Assembly (NCBI RefSeq): GCF_003589595.1
Contig: NW_020654810.1
Coordinates: forward strand, 22,941,348 to 23,005,347
Origin: Hyposmocoma kahamanoa
Taxonomy: Eukaryota > Arthropoda > Insecta > Lepidoptera > Cosmopterigidae
DNA: 64,000 nucleotides
Reading direction: 5' to 3'
The translations under genes and the position numbers were made by a program. Within the stretch, counting starts at the first letter, position 1, and each line of letters starts with the position of its first letter. Under the pieces are notes generated by a model. That model was not told where the DNA came from. It worked only from the letters and a program-made list of their open reading frames with translations, and did no database searches. Below are positions 34,194 to 45,062 of the stretch, piece by piece.

Positions 34194-34975
34194 GTACATT
34201 TTTCAAATGTTCTGTATCGAGGATGACAATTTTTGATATTTGGCACTCTAAAGTGGGTAATCCAAATGAAAAAATGCAACACGTCCTGAGCACTTTGACC
34301 GAAACATCATCCCTTTCTGACGACATCGAAAATATTGATTTAGAGACTTTAAGCCTTAAAATTAAGAATATTTGTAAACGAATTTCCCACTACTGGGCAA
34401 AGTCGAATCGTACTAGATCTAAATTCTTAGAAAAATATTCAGATTGGCTGCATGTCGTTGAAAATATTGATGTACAGCGAACTGAGTTACGTGTATCTCA
34501 GAGCTTTGACGAAGTTAAACCATCAACTTCTTCATCGCATGGCCGTCCGAGAATTAACTTTGACGACACCAGTAAACGTACAAAAAGGAGAAGATTGGCT
34601 AGTTTGTCTAACCAAGACCCTTCTCTTGTACAGTCATTGCTCAATGCGTCCGATAGCTTGTCTTGTCCTGAAATCGATTCTAGCGAAGTTTTATCGCTCA
34701 TTGTTGAAGCTCAGTTAACTCGACATCAATATATATTAGTAAAGAAATTTATAGACAATAAGTTTTCAAAAACCATTTTCCCATCTTACCAAAGTGTCGT
34801 GGAATCTAAAAAACACTGTTATCCTTCAGATATTACTGTTACAGAATCATCCGCCGAAGTCGAACTTCAAAGTTTATTAGATCATACTGCCAATCGGATT
34901 CTCAAGTCTCAAAAAGATGTTTTGGATAGTGTACCTAATGAGTCTCTAGATAAGATATCTTTGATAGGGAAATGG
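34194..34975 (+). CDS. Transib-like transposase, exon 2, N-terminal half up to the frame break
   Basis: Reads from GTFFKCSVSRMTIFDIW to NESLDKISLIGKW. It includes a basic stretch (TSKRTKRRRLASL) that may bind DNA or direct nuclear entry. The frame then continues only as unrelated residues to a stop at 35084-35086. The matching protein resumes in another frame at 34972. One base appears to be missing in the G run at 34974-34976. I did not see a zinc finger in this half. Confidence 0.8.
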
Positions 34976-36132
34976 GTTTCGATGGCAGTACAGGGCATTC
35001 AGAATATAAACAGTGTTTTTCTGACTCCACTCTTGAAGACAGTAGCCTGTTTGTTACTTCGTATGTGCCACTTCAGCTTGTTTTGACAACAGATAACAAA
35101 GAAAATTCAGTAGTTTTGTGGAAAAATCCTCGTCCTTCATCAACTCGATACTGTCGGCCTATACGCCTCCGATATTTGAAGGAATCGACTGCAGTGTCAG
35201 TTGAGGAAGAAGCTCATTTTAAAGATAAAATAAGGAACTTGCAGCCTACTGTTTTCAAGGAAGAAGATCGCGAATATCGCATTACTCATTGTTTGCAACT
35301 TACTATGGTAGATGGTAAAGTGTGTAATGCACTTAGTGGTGTTTCTTCATCAAAATGTTTTATTTGTAACGCCTTGCCCAGTGAAATGAACAAAATTGAC
35401 GAATGTTTAAATAAGGAAGTCGATGAGAGTAAATATGAATTTGGTTTATCACCTCTTCACGCGTTAATACGTTTTTTTGAATATTTTGTTCATGTCGCGT
35501 ACAAGTTAGATGTTAGGAAATGGCAAGCTAGGTCCGCTAATGACAAAATGCTTGTTGCTGCAAAAAAATCATATGTTCAGACTCAATTTAGAGAAAGATT
35601 AGGGCTTATAGTGGATAAGCCTAAAAGTGGCGGAAGCGGAACATCAAACGATGGTAATACAGCCAGGCGGTTTTTCTCGAATTCAGAAATTTCCGCTGAA
35701 ATTACTGGGATCAAGAAGGATCTCCTAGATCGTTGCTGGATCATCCTTCAATATTTAAATTCGGGATATAATATTAATAAGACGAACTTCGAAGAGTTCG
35801 CTTTAGAGACGGCTCGGCAGTTAGTTGCCGAGTATCCGTGGTATAACATGCCTGCTTCCGTTCACAAAGTTCTAATTCATGGTGCTAATGTTATAGATTA
35901 CGGTTTGTTGTCAATCGGAGAGTTGTCTGAAGAAGCAGCTGAAGCGACTAACAAATACATCAAGTCTTTTAGAAAAAATCATACGCGTAAAATGAGTCGC
36001 ATTGTGACCAACACAGATTTAGTAAATAGGCTGCTTCTTCATTCAGATCCCTTCATAACAGGTCTACGAAAGTTACCTGTTAAAAAAAAAGGTGTACTGT
36101 CAAAAGCTGTATTAGACTTGTTATGTATTTAA
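34972..36132 (+). CDS. Transib-like transposase, catalytic half (RAG1-core-like)
   Basis: 385 codons in the second frame. Numbering from the Met at 34972: Asp4 in GFDGSTGHSEYKQ fits RAG1 Asp600. CFIC (Cys129 and Cys132) fits the RAG1 zinc-binding CxxC. RWQARSAND-like and DGNTARRFFSN (about 227-237) fit the RKRWQA and NGNFARKL stretches. HKVLIH (His298 and His303) fits the zinc-binding HKTLAH. Glu324 in SEEAAEATNK fits catalytic Glu962. The position matching Asp708 is unclear: the aligned stretch reads RLRYLKES, with an Asp later in TMVDGKVCN. The stop is at 36130-36132. Correspondences are from memory of RAG1 and need an alignment. Confidence 0.82.
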   Translation: MGFDGSTGHSEYKQCFSDSTLEDSSLFVTSYVPLQLVLTTDNKENSVVLWKNPRPSSTRYCRPIRLRYLKESTAVSVEEEAHFKDKIRNLQPTVFKEEDREYRITHCLQLTMVDGKVCNALSGVSSSKCFICNALPSEMNKIDECLNKEVDESKYEFGLSPLHALIRFFEYFVHVAYKLDVRKWQARSANDKMLVAAKKSYVQTQFRERLGLIVDKPKSGGSGTSNDGNTARRFFSNSEISAEITGIKKDLLDRCWIILQYLNSGYNINKTNFEEFALETARQLVAEYPWYNMPASVHKVLIHGANVIDYGLLSIGELSEEAAEATNKYIKSFRKNHTRKMSRIVTNTDLVNRLLLHSDPFITGLRKLPVKKKGVLSKAVLDLLCI

Positions 36133-36282
36133 AGTTAATATTGTTGAGATTTAATGTATTTTGGTATAATTTGTGTTTTGTTTGTATTTTGTAAAATGAA
36201 CTTTTTTATGTATTTTTATTGTTTTAATTTATTCATTTGTGGTTATTGTTAATACAAATAATCATTATTTACACAGTTTTAC

Positions 36283-36350
36283 CATTAAAAGTCGCAGTAT
36301 AAAATGTTTTAGATACATCGTCTAAAAACAAAATTACTGCGAGACATTTT
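36283..36350. repeat. Imperfect hairpin in the element's 3' region
   Basis: gtcgcagtataaaatgtttt is roughly mirrored by aacaaaattactgcgagac about 25 bp later. Possibly a subterminal feature of the transposon. Confidence 0.4.
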
Positions 36351-36503
36351 TACACCTAAATATTGTCAAATATTTTTTAAAATGTATAATTTTATTAATT
36401 TACGTTTACCTAATCATATTTTAACGTAATAAAATAAAAAAATAATAATAATTTCGGAGTTACGTATTTATGACCGCCTTAGTATGGAGCGTGAATCACC
36501 GTG

Positions 36504-36508
36504 CAATG
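36504..36508. other. Target site duplication, right (caatg)
   Basis: Five bases immediately after the right end of the Transib-like element, identical to 33594-33598. Confidence 0.88.
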
Positions 36509-38078
36509 TGACGTTCGATTCGGGTGTTGTGAATAAAATTAAAAGAAATCGGTCGACGTAAATGCCTACATTTCTCTCGGAGCGTAGGGTTGTTACATTA
36601 TTATTTCAGATGTACCTACAGGTTATAAACATAGTTTGAATAAATGTGTTAATCACAGTATTCTCGTGGTATTTTGAAATAATCTTTGTTAAATGCAGAA
36701 GGTAATTACGTATTGATATTTTTACACCAGCGCAGCATCGCGGATTATTATCCTAATTATGGAGTCTGGTTATGAAATGGAAATTAAATGCTGAACAATT
36801 CTGAATTTGAGGCACGTTAGTTGAGAAACTACCACAAATACAAAAATAACCACGTCTACTATTTGATGTCGTTTTTTGAACACCAAGCGACCGATTCATT
36901 TTATTACCGATCAATTTATTATGCGTGTGACAACCCGCTCTACGCAACGCGAAGGCGCGGCGAGATTATGCAAATGTTTGCATTTGTACATGACACGCGT
37001 CTGGCGTGCACACATACAAGTCACGCTGCTACGTTTATGTGGAGTTACCTTACTTGTCCTGTTATACTATGGTTTTACGCATGACTTTGAATGTAACGTT
37101 TTGTGATACACGTAACTGATGGACACGCTATTTTTGTTCACTGATGATCTTCGTAATCTATTTATGTCAGCTCACAATAACTGTTGAGTGTAAACTCATT
37201 TCATTTCTAAAGACCTGGCTGTCTCCACTTTCTTCGTGGTGAATTTGTTTTTTTGCGTTATTTTAAACGAAATCTTAAAGTAGGATATCGAACATGGTAG
37301 TTTGTGCAATAAAATATCGAAGTAAAAGTTTTATCCTCTGCTCGTTTTATTGCCTTATTCGTTCAATTGTTTGAGGGATGTTTATTTACATTGCAATATG
37401 TTGTTCATCCTCAATATCAGCTTTTTATTATTCAGAGTTGAACCTATAATACTTACTTACTCCGTTGGCTCAGCGACCCGAAGTGGGTCTTGGCCTNNNN
37501 NNNNNNNNNNNNNNNNNNNNNNNNNNNNNNNNNNNNNNNNNNNNNNNNNNNNNNNNNNNNNNNNNNNNNNNNNNNNNNNNNNNNNNNNNNNNNNNNNNNN
37601 NNNNNNNNNNNNNNNNNNNNNNNNNNNNNNNNNNNNNNNNNNNNNNNNNNNNNNNNNNNNNNNNNNNNNNNNNNNNNNNNNNNNNNNNNNNNNNNNNNNN
37701 NNNNNNNNNNNNNNNNNNNNNNNNNNNNNNNNNNNNNNNNNNNNNNNNNNNNNNNNNNNNNNNNNNNNNNNNNNNNNNNNNNNNNNNNNNNNNNNNNNNN
37801 NNNNNNNNNNNNNNNNNNNNNNNNNNNNNNNNNNNNNNNNNNNNNNNNNNNNNNNNNNNNNNNNNNNNNNNNNNNNNNNNNNNNNNNNNNNNNNNNAGTC
37901 GATTCATTAAGAAGTTTGCCCTACATTTGGGTGGTCTTTAGTCAGAATTAATCGTCCGAGTAGAACTAGTGATCTTATTAATTGTATAATAATGGTCTCA
38001 CAATTATTTATGTCATTATGCAATATGTGGTCTTCACGGAATTATAATATTGAAAGTACTAAGGTCTAAGAAAAATCT
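36509..38078. other. Intronic, no gene recognised; contains the second gap
   Basis: Ordinary AT-rich sequence. Just before the gap, ctccgttggctcagcgaccc looks like the start of a dispersed lepidopteran repeat cut off by the Ns. Short frames at 36821-37106 lack any domain. Confidence 0.4.
37497..37896. other. Assembly gap of 400 N
   Basis: Exactly 400 unresolved bases, the same length as the first gap, so a placeholder. Confidence 0.98.
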
Positions 38079-38081
38079 TAA

Positions 38082-38655
38082 GGCTCAACTCACACTGGCG
38101 CAGAGTCGAAGCGTCGCGATGCGTCATGTTTTTCGCCTGTAGTATATGCATCTCTGTTTTCCCATTATTAAGGTACAAACAAATTCGCTCTTTTGGAGGG
38201 AAAAGTGTCGTTTTTATTTTGGCTTTCAATTACTTTGTGAAATCTAGCTTAAAGGGGAATAGGATAGTGCTATTGTGCCTTAATCGAAGATTAAAACGCG
38301 AAATTATACGAATCTCGAACTAAAATACCCGTATCGGCCCGTTTTAAAGAATCCCGAGTCAATCCAAGCATCAATTCAAGCGCCGCCTCAAATTGCCTAT
38401 CCTCTTTGTGGCGGCCATATTTACAGAAACATAATTAAACTTCATGTTTAGGCTGATGGCTTTGCCAAAGCCTTTATAAAGAAAAAAAAAAATTAAGGTA
38501 CAAATTTGTGTTGTGCAAATATGGAAACGGGCGTCGACGCTTGGATGCGGTCTAGCGGCTTCGCGTGTCGCCAGGCTTCGCGTGTCGCCAGGCGTTGTAG
38601 TTCAAAAACAGGACGCGACGCGACGCTTCCACTCTGCGCCAGTGTGAGTTGAGCC
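38082..38655. mobile_element. PIF/Harbinger-like MITE, 574 bp
   Basis: Ends ggctcaactcacactggcgc (left) and, inverted, gcgccagtgtgagttgagcc (right). The inverted repeats run on to about 40 bp with one or two mismatches (cagagtcgaagcgtcgcg). The flanking taa (38079-38081 and 38656-38658) is a 3-bp duplication of the TWA kind used by PIF/Harbinger transposases. Near the right end is a tandem of two 17-bp units, ggcttcgcgtgtcgcca, at 38557-38590. No transposase inside. Confidence 0.85.
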
Positions 38656-38699
38656 TAAATGTGCTGTTTAAATTAACCTTTAAAGGGAAATGTGTCTTT

Positions 38700-39590
38700 A
38701 AATTTGGAATAACTTTTTGTTTCCAAACATATATTTATAGTGATAAGTTTAAATGACAGATACAGTTACAGAAATCTTTGCCTATTTATTTAGATTTCTG
38801 TGGATATATAAAGCTCATGAAAGATTATCTGCCGCCATTACTTGAAAGGATGCATGTGACATTTAAAAAAAATATGCATGCTGCCGTGATCACTAAAAAA
38901 GAGCGATCCGTCACTATTTTATATTTATTTTTTCCTAGATGGATGAGGTATGAAGTTATCGCAAGAGAAAAATAGATGTTTTTTAATTTCATTTCTTTAA
39001 ACATTATCTTCTCGGTTTCGAGTTTTTGTCACAAACGCCCTTTCAACTAACAGCGGCAGTTATGCTACAGTATGTTTCATAAAAAAAGCAATTATGCTAG
39101 TAATTATTACAAAAAAAAATCCAAACTGGAATTTCTTTAAGAGGCATGTATTTATTTCAATCTATAGTTTCTCCATTAAATCTACGTTTTTCACAGATTT
39201 CATTTTTAGCGTAGTTTAAATTCAGACTATTCTTCTTTTGATTATCTAAAATTACAACTGAATCTTAATTAATATTATATTCTCTAACTTCACTAATGAT
39301 GCGGTCTAATTTCATACGGAAATATCAAATATGGTTTTGAAGTAAGCGTCAGCTATAAATCAACGAGAAGTAAAACGGGCTAAGAAAGAAAGCATCAATA
39401 TTGTTTAATCCAGTAATGATCTGATTGTTTCTCGCGGATCACCGCTCATATTAAATGGGAATAGAGAATCAATATAGACTTATATTTGAATGTTGTTCGC
39501 AAAGTTTATTGGACCCTCTCAAACATCTGAAGCTTTCTTCCTTCCGCGTGACTTTTTTTCTCATCTCCCCTCACCGAATGGAAAGTGCCG
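38700..39590. other. Intronic, nothing recognised
   Basis: AT-rich sequence with no gene, defined repeat or RNA gene that I can support. Confidence 0.4.
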
Positions 39591-39599
39591 ATGGAGCAT

Positions 39600-40112
39600 G
39601 CATACCTAAATAATGCCTATTCACTCTCGCCTTGAAAAGGTCCAAGTTATAACGTTCAGGGAATAAGTCTGCAGGCATGTTCGCCATATAAATGTGGAAG
39701 CGAAACGCTGCATGCGAATTCTTGGAATATTCACAACATAGGGGTGGAACCCCAGCCTACGCCTGGTCCCCCGTTGATGGAAAGGGGAAGGCATTAATTC
39801 GTGTAATTCCCACGCACACTCTCCGTGATATATCCTGTAAAATACCGATAAGCAGGCAACTTTACTGCGGTGTTCAAGGCTTTGCAGCTTCGCCTTTATT
39901 TATTCTGAGTCATCTATAAGCCTCTTGTCACGCTTGACGATTGAATCCAAGGTGGCCGTTGGTATGTAACAGAGCCATCCTGTAGGTGGCACCGGTATTC
40001 CATACACGACCGGACTTGTTCTTGGTAGAGCTGAAGCAACTGTCCCGGTGTGAAGTAACGCCTCACCATGGAAAGGATGCTAAGCTTTTTGGCTGCATTC
40101 TTTACTTTTCTT
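39600..40112 (-). pseudogene. LINE reverse transcriptase relic
   Basis: The minus-strand translation gives LSILSMVRRYFTPGQLLQLY and QVRSCMEYRCHLQDGS, matching the YFTP..R..LYK.QVR..MEYCSHLW region of the 56.8-57.9 kb LINE. Several stops and shifts follow. Confidence 0.7.
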
Positions 40113-40194
40113 AGGTATTAAAAAAATTAAAATTTAAATTTACTCTTTAAATTTTTATTGAATTGATATTCAATTATTTTTATGTGAAATGACT

Positions 40195-40355
40195 CCACTA
40201 CTTTGTTATAATTATTAATACAAAGATCGAGTTGGGTGACGAAATATCATAGATTTCTCATAGATGGCGCTACGGCTAAAAAGTCGTTGAAAAACCAAAT
40301 ACAAAGATACTACGCAAGCACATAGAAAAATTCGTGAGGTCCGCTGGTTCTGGTA
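40195..40355 (+). mobile_element. SINE-B leader fragment
   Basis: Shares gatggcgctacggctaaaaa and aaaaattcgtgaggtccgct with the 11.4 kb copy but lacks the tRNA-like part, which is replaced after ctggttc by unrelated sequence. Confidence 0.65.
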
Positions 40356-40384
40356 TTTTATGTAATTGTTACGTATAGAGAAAT

Positions 40385-40580
40385 AGAGAATAGAATAGAG
40401 AAAGGAATGTTAAGGTGGTTTGGGCATGTAAAGGGGATGGATGTAAGAAGAATTACCAATCAGATTTATGATGCGAATGTTGATGGAAGGGTTTTAAGAA
40501 GACGTCCCAGAAGGACTTACATTGTTGATCAGATCAGTGATGTCCTCAAAAAGGCTGGCATCCGAAGTGACTAGAATGAA
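40385..40580 (+). pseudogene. RTE/R1-like LINE C-terminal relic
   Basis: Reads EKGMLRWFGHVKGMDVRRIT and then GRRP-like VLRRRPRRTYIVDQI, the familiar RWFGHV.RM C-terminal stretch of insect non-LTR polymerases. Confidence 0.65.
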
Positions 40581-40626
40581 AGAAGTTGTATGAAAAGGAT
40601 AGTTGATGTATGTGAGACTCGAGAGT

Positions 40627-40830
40627 TAATAATAATAATATAATAATGCACTAGGGAAACCTTGTGTCGCGGGTGCTATGGACACACACACACGTGGACA
40701 ACGACAAATTACACAAACTCACGAGAGAAATAAATGTAGGCCATACAAATATTTCTCTCGGCCCGGGAATCGAACCTGGGACCTCTGCGTGGCAGTCCGG
40801 CATGGTAACCGTTCGGCCACGGAGGCAGTT
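40627..40830 (-). mobile_element. SINE-A, full-length
   Basis: Minus orientation with aactgcctccgtggccgaac at the right and an (ataat)n tail at 40627-40647 at the left. Confidence 0.85.
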
Positions 40831-40875
40831 TAGTGAGATTATGTATGTATATATGTAATTATTACGTCTTTTTTT

Positions 40876-41335
40876 ACCGACTTCCAAAAAAGGAGGAGGT
40901 TCTCAATTCGACTGTATGTTTTTTTGTATGTATGTTACGCGATAACTCCGGTATTTGTGAACCGAGTTTGATGATTCTTTTTTTGTTGAAAGGAGGGTAC
41001 CTCCATAGTGGTCCCATTTAATTTTGAAGAAAATCATCATCCACCTCTAAGGGTGGCTGTTCACGCATGTAGATTCATTTTTATAAATAGCGCCTAAATT
41101 TTATTATAAGGAGCAATTATTTTAATGATTGAATTTGCTATTCTTAAATTCAAGGCGTTTTTCTCTCTCAATATTTTTTTTTTATCTCCCGTGTCAAGTT
41201 CCGTAAAGTGGCGCACTGGGGATGAATCCGGGTTTGCGCACTTTCCGGTAACCGATTTCAATAAAACTTGGCAAGTAGATGTAATTCCACGTACTTTTGA
41301 GGTCGGTTTTTTTAGTACTCTGTACTGAGATTATT
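40876..41335 (+). mobile_element. R3 element, near full-length
   Basis: Runs from accgacttccaaaaaaggag to acttttgaggtcggtttttt. Internal cataagggtggctgttcac-type sequence is shared with the 16.1 and 61.4 kb copies. Confidence 0.8.
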
Positions 41336-41644
41336 ACTCGTAGTACACACTATTATAAATGAAATGAAACATTTCTATTTTTACACACTTGATATATTTC
41401 AGACTTGCACTAAAAAAACTTAAAGAAACAGGGTTTCCGAACGTTAAATGGAATTTTTTATAAAATAATAACGTACCATTTTGTCATTTGTCATCAATTC
41501 AAACGATGTTTTTCTACTCTAATTTGTTGACTGAAGAAAAAGGTTCACGACCACTGCTTGTTTGTTTACATCTTTTTCTAATCCTAAAAAAACTAAGTAT
41601 AATCACTCTATCTTTGAATAACACAAAGACTGTGTATTCCACAA

Positions 41645-41850
41645 TGTGTATAACAGTTACAGTGCCACTCAAGAGCTTTAAACTGCAAAGATATGACTGC
41701 GCCGATCTCCCTGAGACTTAAATTTGACAAGTCCTATATGCCTGTAATTTCACCAGCACCCTTAACCCTTCAAAACCGGAACGCAGTAATGCTCACATTA
41801 CTGCTTGGCCGCAGAAATAGGTAAGGTAGCAGTACTTCACTGGATGAATT
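41645..41850 (+). repeat. R4 repeat, partial
   Basis: Contains gccactcaagagctttaaac, tttgacaagtcctatatgcc and cttcaaaaccggaacgcagt, and ends tcactggatgaatttcaggg, losing the usual aaggagctc end. Confidence 0.65.
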
Positions 41851-41989
41851 TCAGGGTACACTAAGCTTAGGACCAAATTAGAAAAGTCCATATTTCAAAT
41901 TGGCTCTGGCAGGAAACCCCTGGGGCCTGGAGGTTGACCTTTTCTTACCACATACACTTTACATTATTGATACGTAGGAATACTACACA

Positions 41990-42750
41990 AAAAAAAAAAA
42001 AAAAAAAATGTATTAGAATATTGACCAACATCGATCAAACGGCCTCCTGTAAACCGCACTTTACTAAACTTAAAATTCTCACCCTAACAGGTATATATAT
42101 CTTTGAAGCCTGTAAATTTGTTAAAAAACATGCAGACTTATATTCTCCACTAAATTTAATAAGGCGTAATAATCGCTATCTAAATAAGCTAAAAGTTCCT
42201 TTCTCTAGCTTAAAACTATTTTCATGCGCTCCACATTCTATGTTAATTAAAATATATAATCATATCCCTAATTATATTAAAAATTTAGATAAAAATAAGG
42301 TTTTTGAAAAACAATTAAAGGATTTTCTCATCCTAAAAACCTATTATAATATGTCTGAGTTTTTCGATGATAAAAGTATTTGAAAGTTGGCCAAGATAAA
42401 GAACTCATCTTTTAACTGACTGTATGTCTCATAGTTGATGCTTCTACATGATTGGGATTGTTTTAGGACTTAAATGTATGACTTATATATAGTGCTGAAC
42501 ATGTATAAATAATAATTAATTTAATTTAAATATAATTTAATTTAATTTAAATATAATAATAATACCCATATCAATTAATTACCTACGTTTTAAGTTTGGA
42601 TTGTTCCTAAATTATATTGTAACTATCACTTAACTTTAATTTGCAACGCCCTTACAGGGTATCACATGTATGCTGTCATAGTTTTAAGTTTATTAAATTG
42701 TACCATACCTGTGAAAAGCAATAAATAAATGAAATGAAATGAAATGAAAA
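41990..42750 (+). pseudogene. Jockey-like LINE: C-terminal fragment and 3' UTR
   Basis: After an A-rich run the frame reads CIRILTNIDQTASCKPHFTK and IYIFEACKFVKKHADLYSPL up to a stop at 42381-42383, then an AT-rich 3' region ending in a (gaaat)n tail at 42721-42749. It is 5'-truncated. The same family, in minus orientation, lies at 62810-63322. Confidence 0.7.
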
Positions 42751-43029
42751 CACTTAAATATCGAGCACTTAGAAAAACTTTTCTGCCGTCCACTAACTAA
42801 AAAACGCAGCTAAGTCACAAATGGTCAAATATTTGTTTTAAATAGCAGAAGATAGAGCACAAAATTCTCTTTTCAAAACAGTTAAAGTGTTCGACTTATC
42901 GGAGCTTACCCTAACGATACATAGCTGAAATATCATTAAACAATATCAATATTCTGAAACTAGGTTATGGTTTTTTAAGATATCTCAACCAATTATTTTG
43001 GCAGTTAGCTGCGTTAACGGACGGCACTT

Positions 43030-43096
43030 TTTCGACCCGATGGGACTAACCCACCACCATACTGCATCGTATCTTACCAACTGAGCTACGGGTCAA
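43030..43096 (-). mobile_element. SINE-C head
   Basis: Minus-strand cttgacccgtagctcagttg and tggtgggttagtcccatcgg are A- and B-box-like. Related to 18292-18382. Confidence 0.6.
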
Positions 43097-43165
43097 GTGA
43101 TCGAGTTGTCGAAATTCTGCTATGTGTTTTTTAAACCAAGAACTCGATATATCTAACTCGATTAA

Positions 43166-43370
43166 CTGCCTCCGTGGCCGAACGGTTACCATGCCGGACT
43201 GCCACGCAGAGGTCCCAGGTTCGATTCCTGGGCCGGGCGAAATATTTGTATGACTTACATTTATTTCTCTCGTGAGTTTGGGTGTAATTTGTGGTTGTCT
43301 ATGTGTGTGTCCATGGCACCCGCGACACAGGGTTTCCCTAGTGCGGGGCTATGTTGAGTGTGTGCGTTAT
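43166..43370 (+). mobile_element. SINE-A, full-length
   Basis: Starts ctgcctccgtggccgaacgg and ends ctatgttgagtgtgtgcgtt. Very close to the 12.1 kb copy. Confidence 0.85.
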
Positions 43371-43899
43371 TATACACAAATATACACAAATATGTTTTTT
43401 GTTAAAAATCTGTGTACCGGATCTTTCGGCATTCTGAGCCTCTAGTGACATTTAGTATGAGATTTTAGAATTCTTCACCACAGCCAAAAAAACTTATTCT
43501 ATGTGTTTTCGGTTTATGTATGTACAATATCAGTAATACAATCCTACACAATGTTTATTTATAACCAAAAGGTCATTGCGGTTTGTGCTATACAGGAAAT
43601 ATGATCGGTAGTTTCCGCAAGTGACTTGGCCAATTATAAGCCTGATTCTTTGCTATGACTTTAATATTATTTATTAATCATTGTAAAATTCTTCTTTCCG
43701 TTAGTTAGGCAGGCAATATTTACAATCGTCCTTTAATATATTTACATTATATCTTGCTAAGTTGTATCTACGTATATGTAAGCCGAAACATATTGAATTG
43801 TAAAAGTGGTCAATGCAAGAAGTAGCCATTTCAAGAAGTGTTCTTTGTAGTAGTAGCATTTAAATAAATGGTAATTTCAAGAAGTGGTTATTTGAAGAT

Positions 43900-44320
43900 G
43901 TTGTAATTTCCCATTGTGGTCCTAAACCGCCGAAAGGGTACTTATGTTTTGTTTTTTTTCTATCTGAGCCCTTAGCCATCTTCATCTTTTGATTAAATTA
44001 TATATCTTACTTATTAGGTTTTAGGGCCCACTGAAAATCAGCGTCACAGCCTTTCCTCGGTGGTGACAATAGCTGAGTGGGATCCTGTTACTTACGCCAC
44101 AGCCGCGCACATGACACTTAGTCTAATTGTGTTAAATATTTCATGTTTGCTTTGTTGATGTGTATGATGTTATTTTCATTCCTTTTTTTCCAGTTATTTT
44201 TATTTTTTGTTCTAATGTAGCTTCATCTTTTTTTTTGTCTTCATTTTATTACTGTGTATATTTTTGTTGTGGCGTAGTAATAAACGACTTCTATTCTATT
44301 CTATTTTCCTCCGGTTGTTT
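43900..44320 (+). repeat. LINE 3' region remnant with ttcta tail
   Basis: Contains agggcccactgaaaatcagc and atagctgagtgggatcctgt, words I associate with lepidopteran LINE 3' regions. Ends with aaacgacttctattctattc. No frame recognised. Confidence 0.45.
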
Positions 44321-45062
44321 CAAGCCATGCTGTCCGGTTACCTATGAAATATTTTTCAATTTTTATTAGACAGTAACTTTGCCCTCCAGATGACTCATAG
44401 ATATAGATGACTACACCCAGCATCTGACTACGCCACTCTTGCTCAAATGTTTTGTTCTTCCGTTAATCAGTCGTCACTTTTTTTAAGAAATTTGTTAATC
44501 TACGCATAAAATAACCAATATTATTGATATCCAGGACATTTGTACATCATTTTCTTCGTCTGCAAGGTACCATTTTTTTCTCATTGATTATTTATCTCAT
44601 AGTATCATTGATTTCTTCTACTAGTATACCTGTACAAAATACGACATACTAAGCACCTGCCGTTTTCACTCTAACGAAACGTGTCTATGTTCCGTCCCGT
44701 TTCCGCGGTCTCAAAATGTATACATTATACTTTTTGAGTTCGCGGAAACGTGTGCCACAAGTGCAAGCGATAAAAAATAGATGACAGTTGCGTCTCGGTC
44801 GGTATTAATGAGTACGAATTGAAAGTTTATAAGAAAGCGAGTCTTCGGGAGTAATATTTGTATCAGGACGATTATAGTGTTAGTTTATTTTGAAATCAAC
44901 GGTTGCCTCGCTGTACTGTATGGACTGATCTGTTGTTTGCTGATCTGCAGAAGTGCGTAAATGTTATTTCTGGATAATAGTTTCGTTAACATTCGTTAAG
45001 AAATAAACAGGGAAAGTTTGTACCTACTCCAACTTATTCAATATTGCTATATTTATTTTATT

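Larger units (their letters stand above)
33599..36503 (+). mobile_element. Transib/RAG1-like DNA transposon, near-complete, 2905 bp
   Basis: The left end reads cactgtgattcccccatagg. The right end, reverse-complemented, reads cacggtgattcacgctccat. Both share CAC-N-GTGATTC and a further cataaata block. Each end starts with a heptamer like the V(D)J recombination signal (CACAGTG) and like known Transib termini. The 5 bp caatg stands directly outside both ends (33594-33598 and 36504-36508), a perfect target duplication of Transib length. Inside is one two-exon transposase gene on the plus strand with RAG1-core similarity. No RAG2-like gene is present, which favours Transib over a RAG-like (RAGL) element. 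A reading-frame break suggests this copy is dead, or that the base is an assembly error. Confidence 0.9.

Noticed and set aside
31846..34194. Splicing of the LRRFIP2-like exon into the transposase
   Set aside because: The phases differ: the host exon ends in phase 0, while the transposase acceptor at 34194 needs phase 1.
33862..36132. Domesticated host gene derived from Transib
   Set aside because: Intact ends and a perfect target duplication, plus a broken frame, point to an ordinary transposon copy.
33599..36503. RAG-like (RAGL) transposon with both RAG1 and RAG2 homologues
   Set aside because: Only one gene fits in the element and no kelch-type RAG2-like protein is seen, so Transib is the better name.
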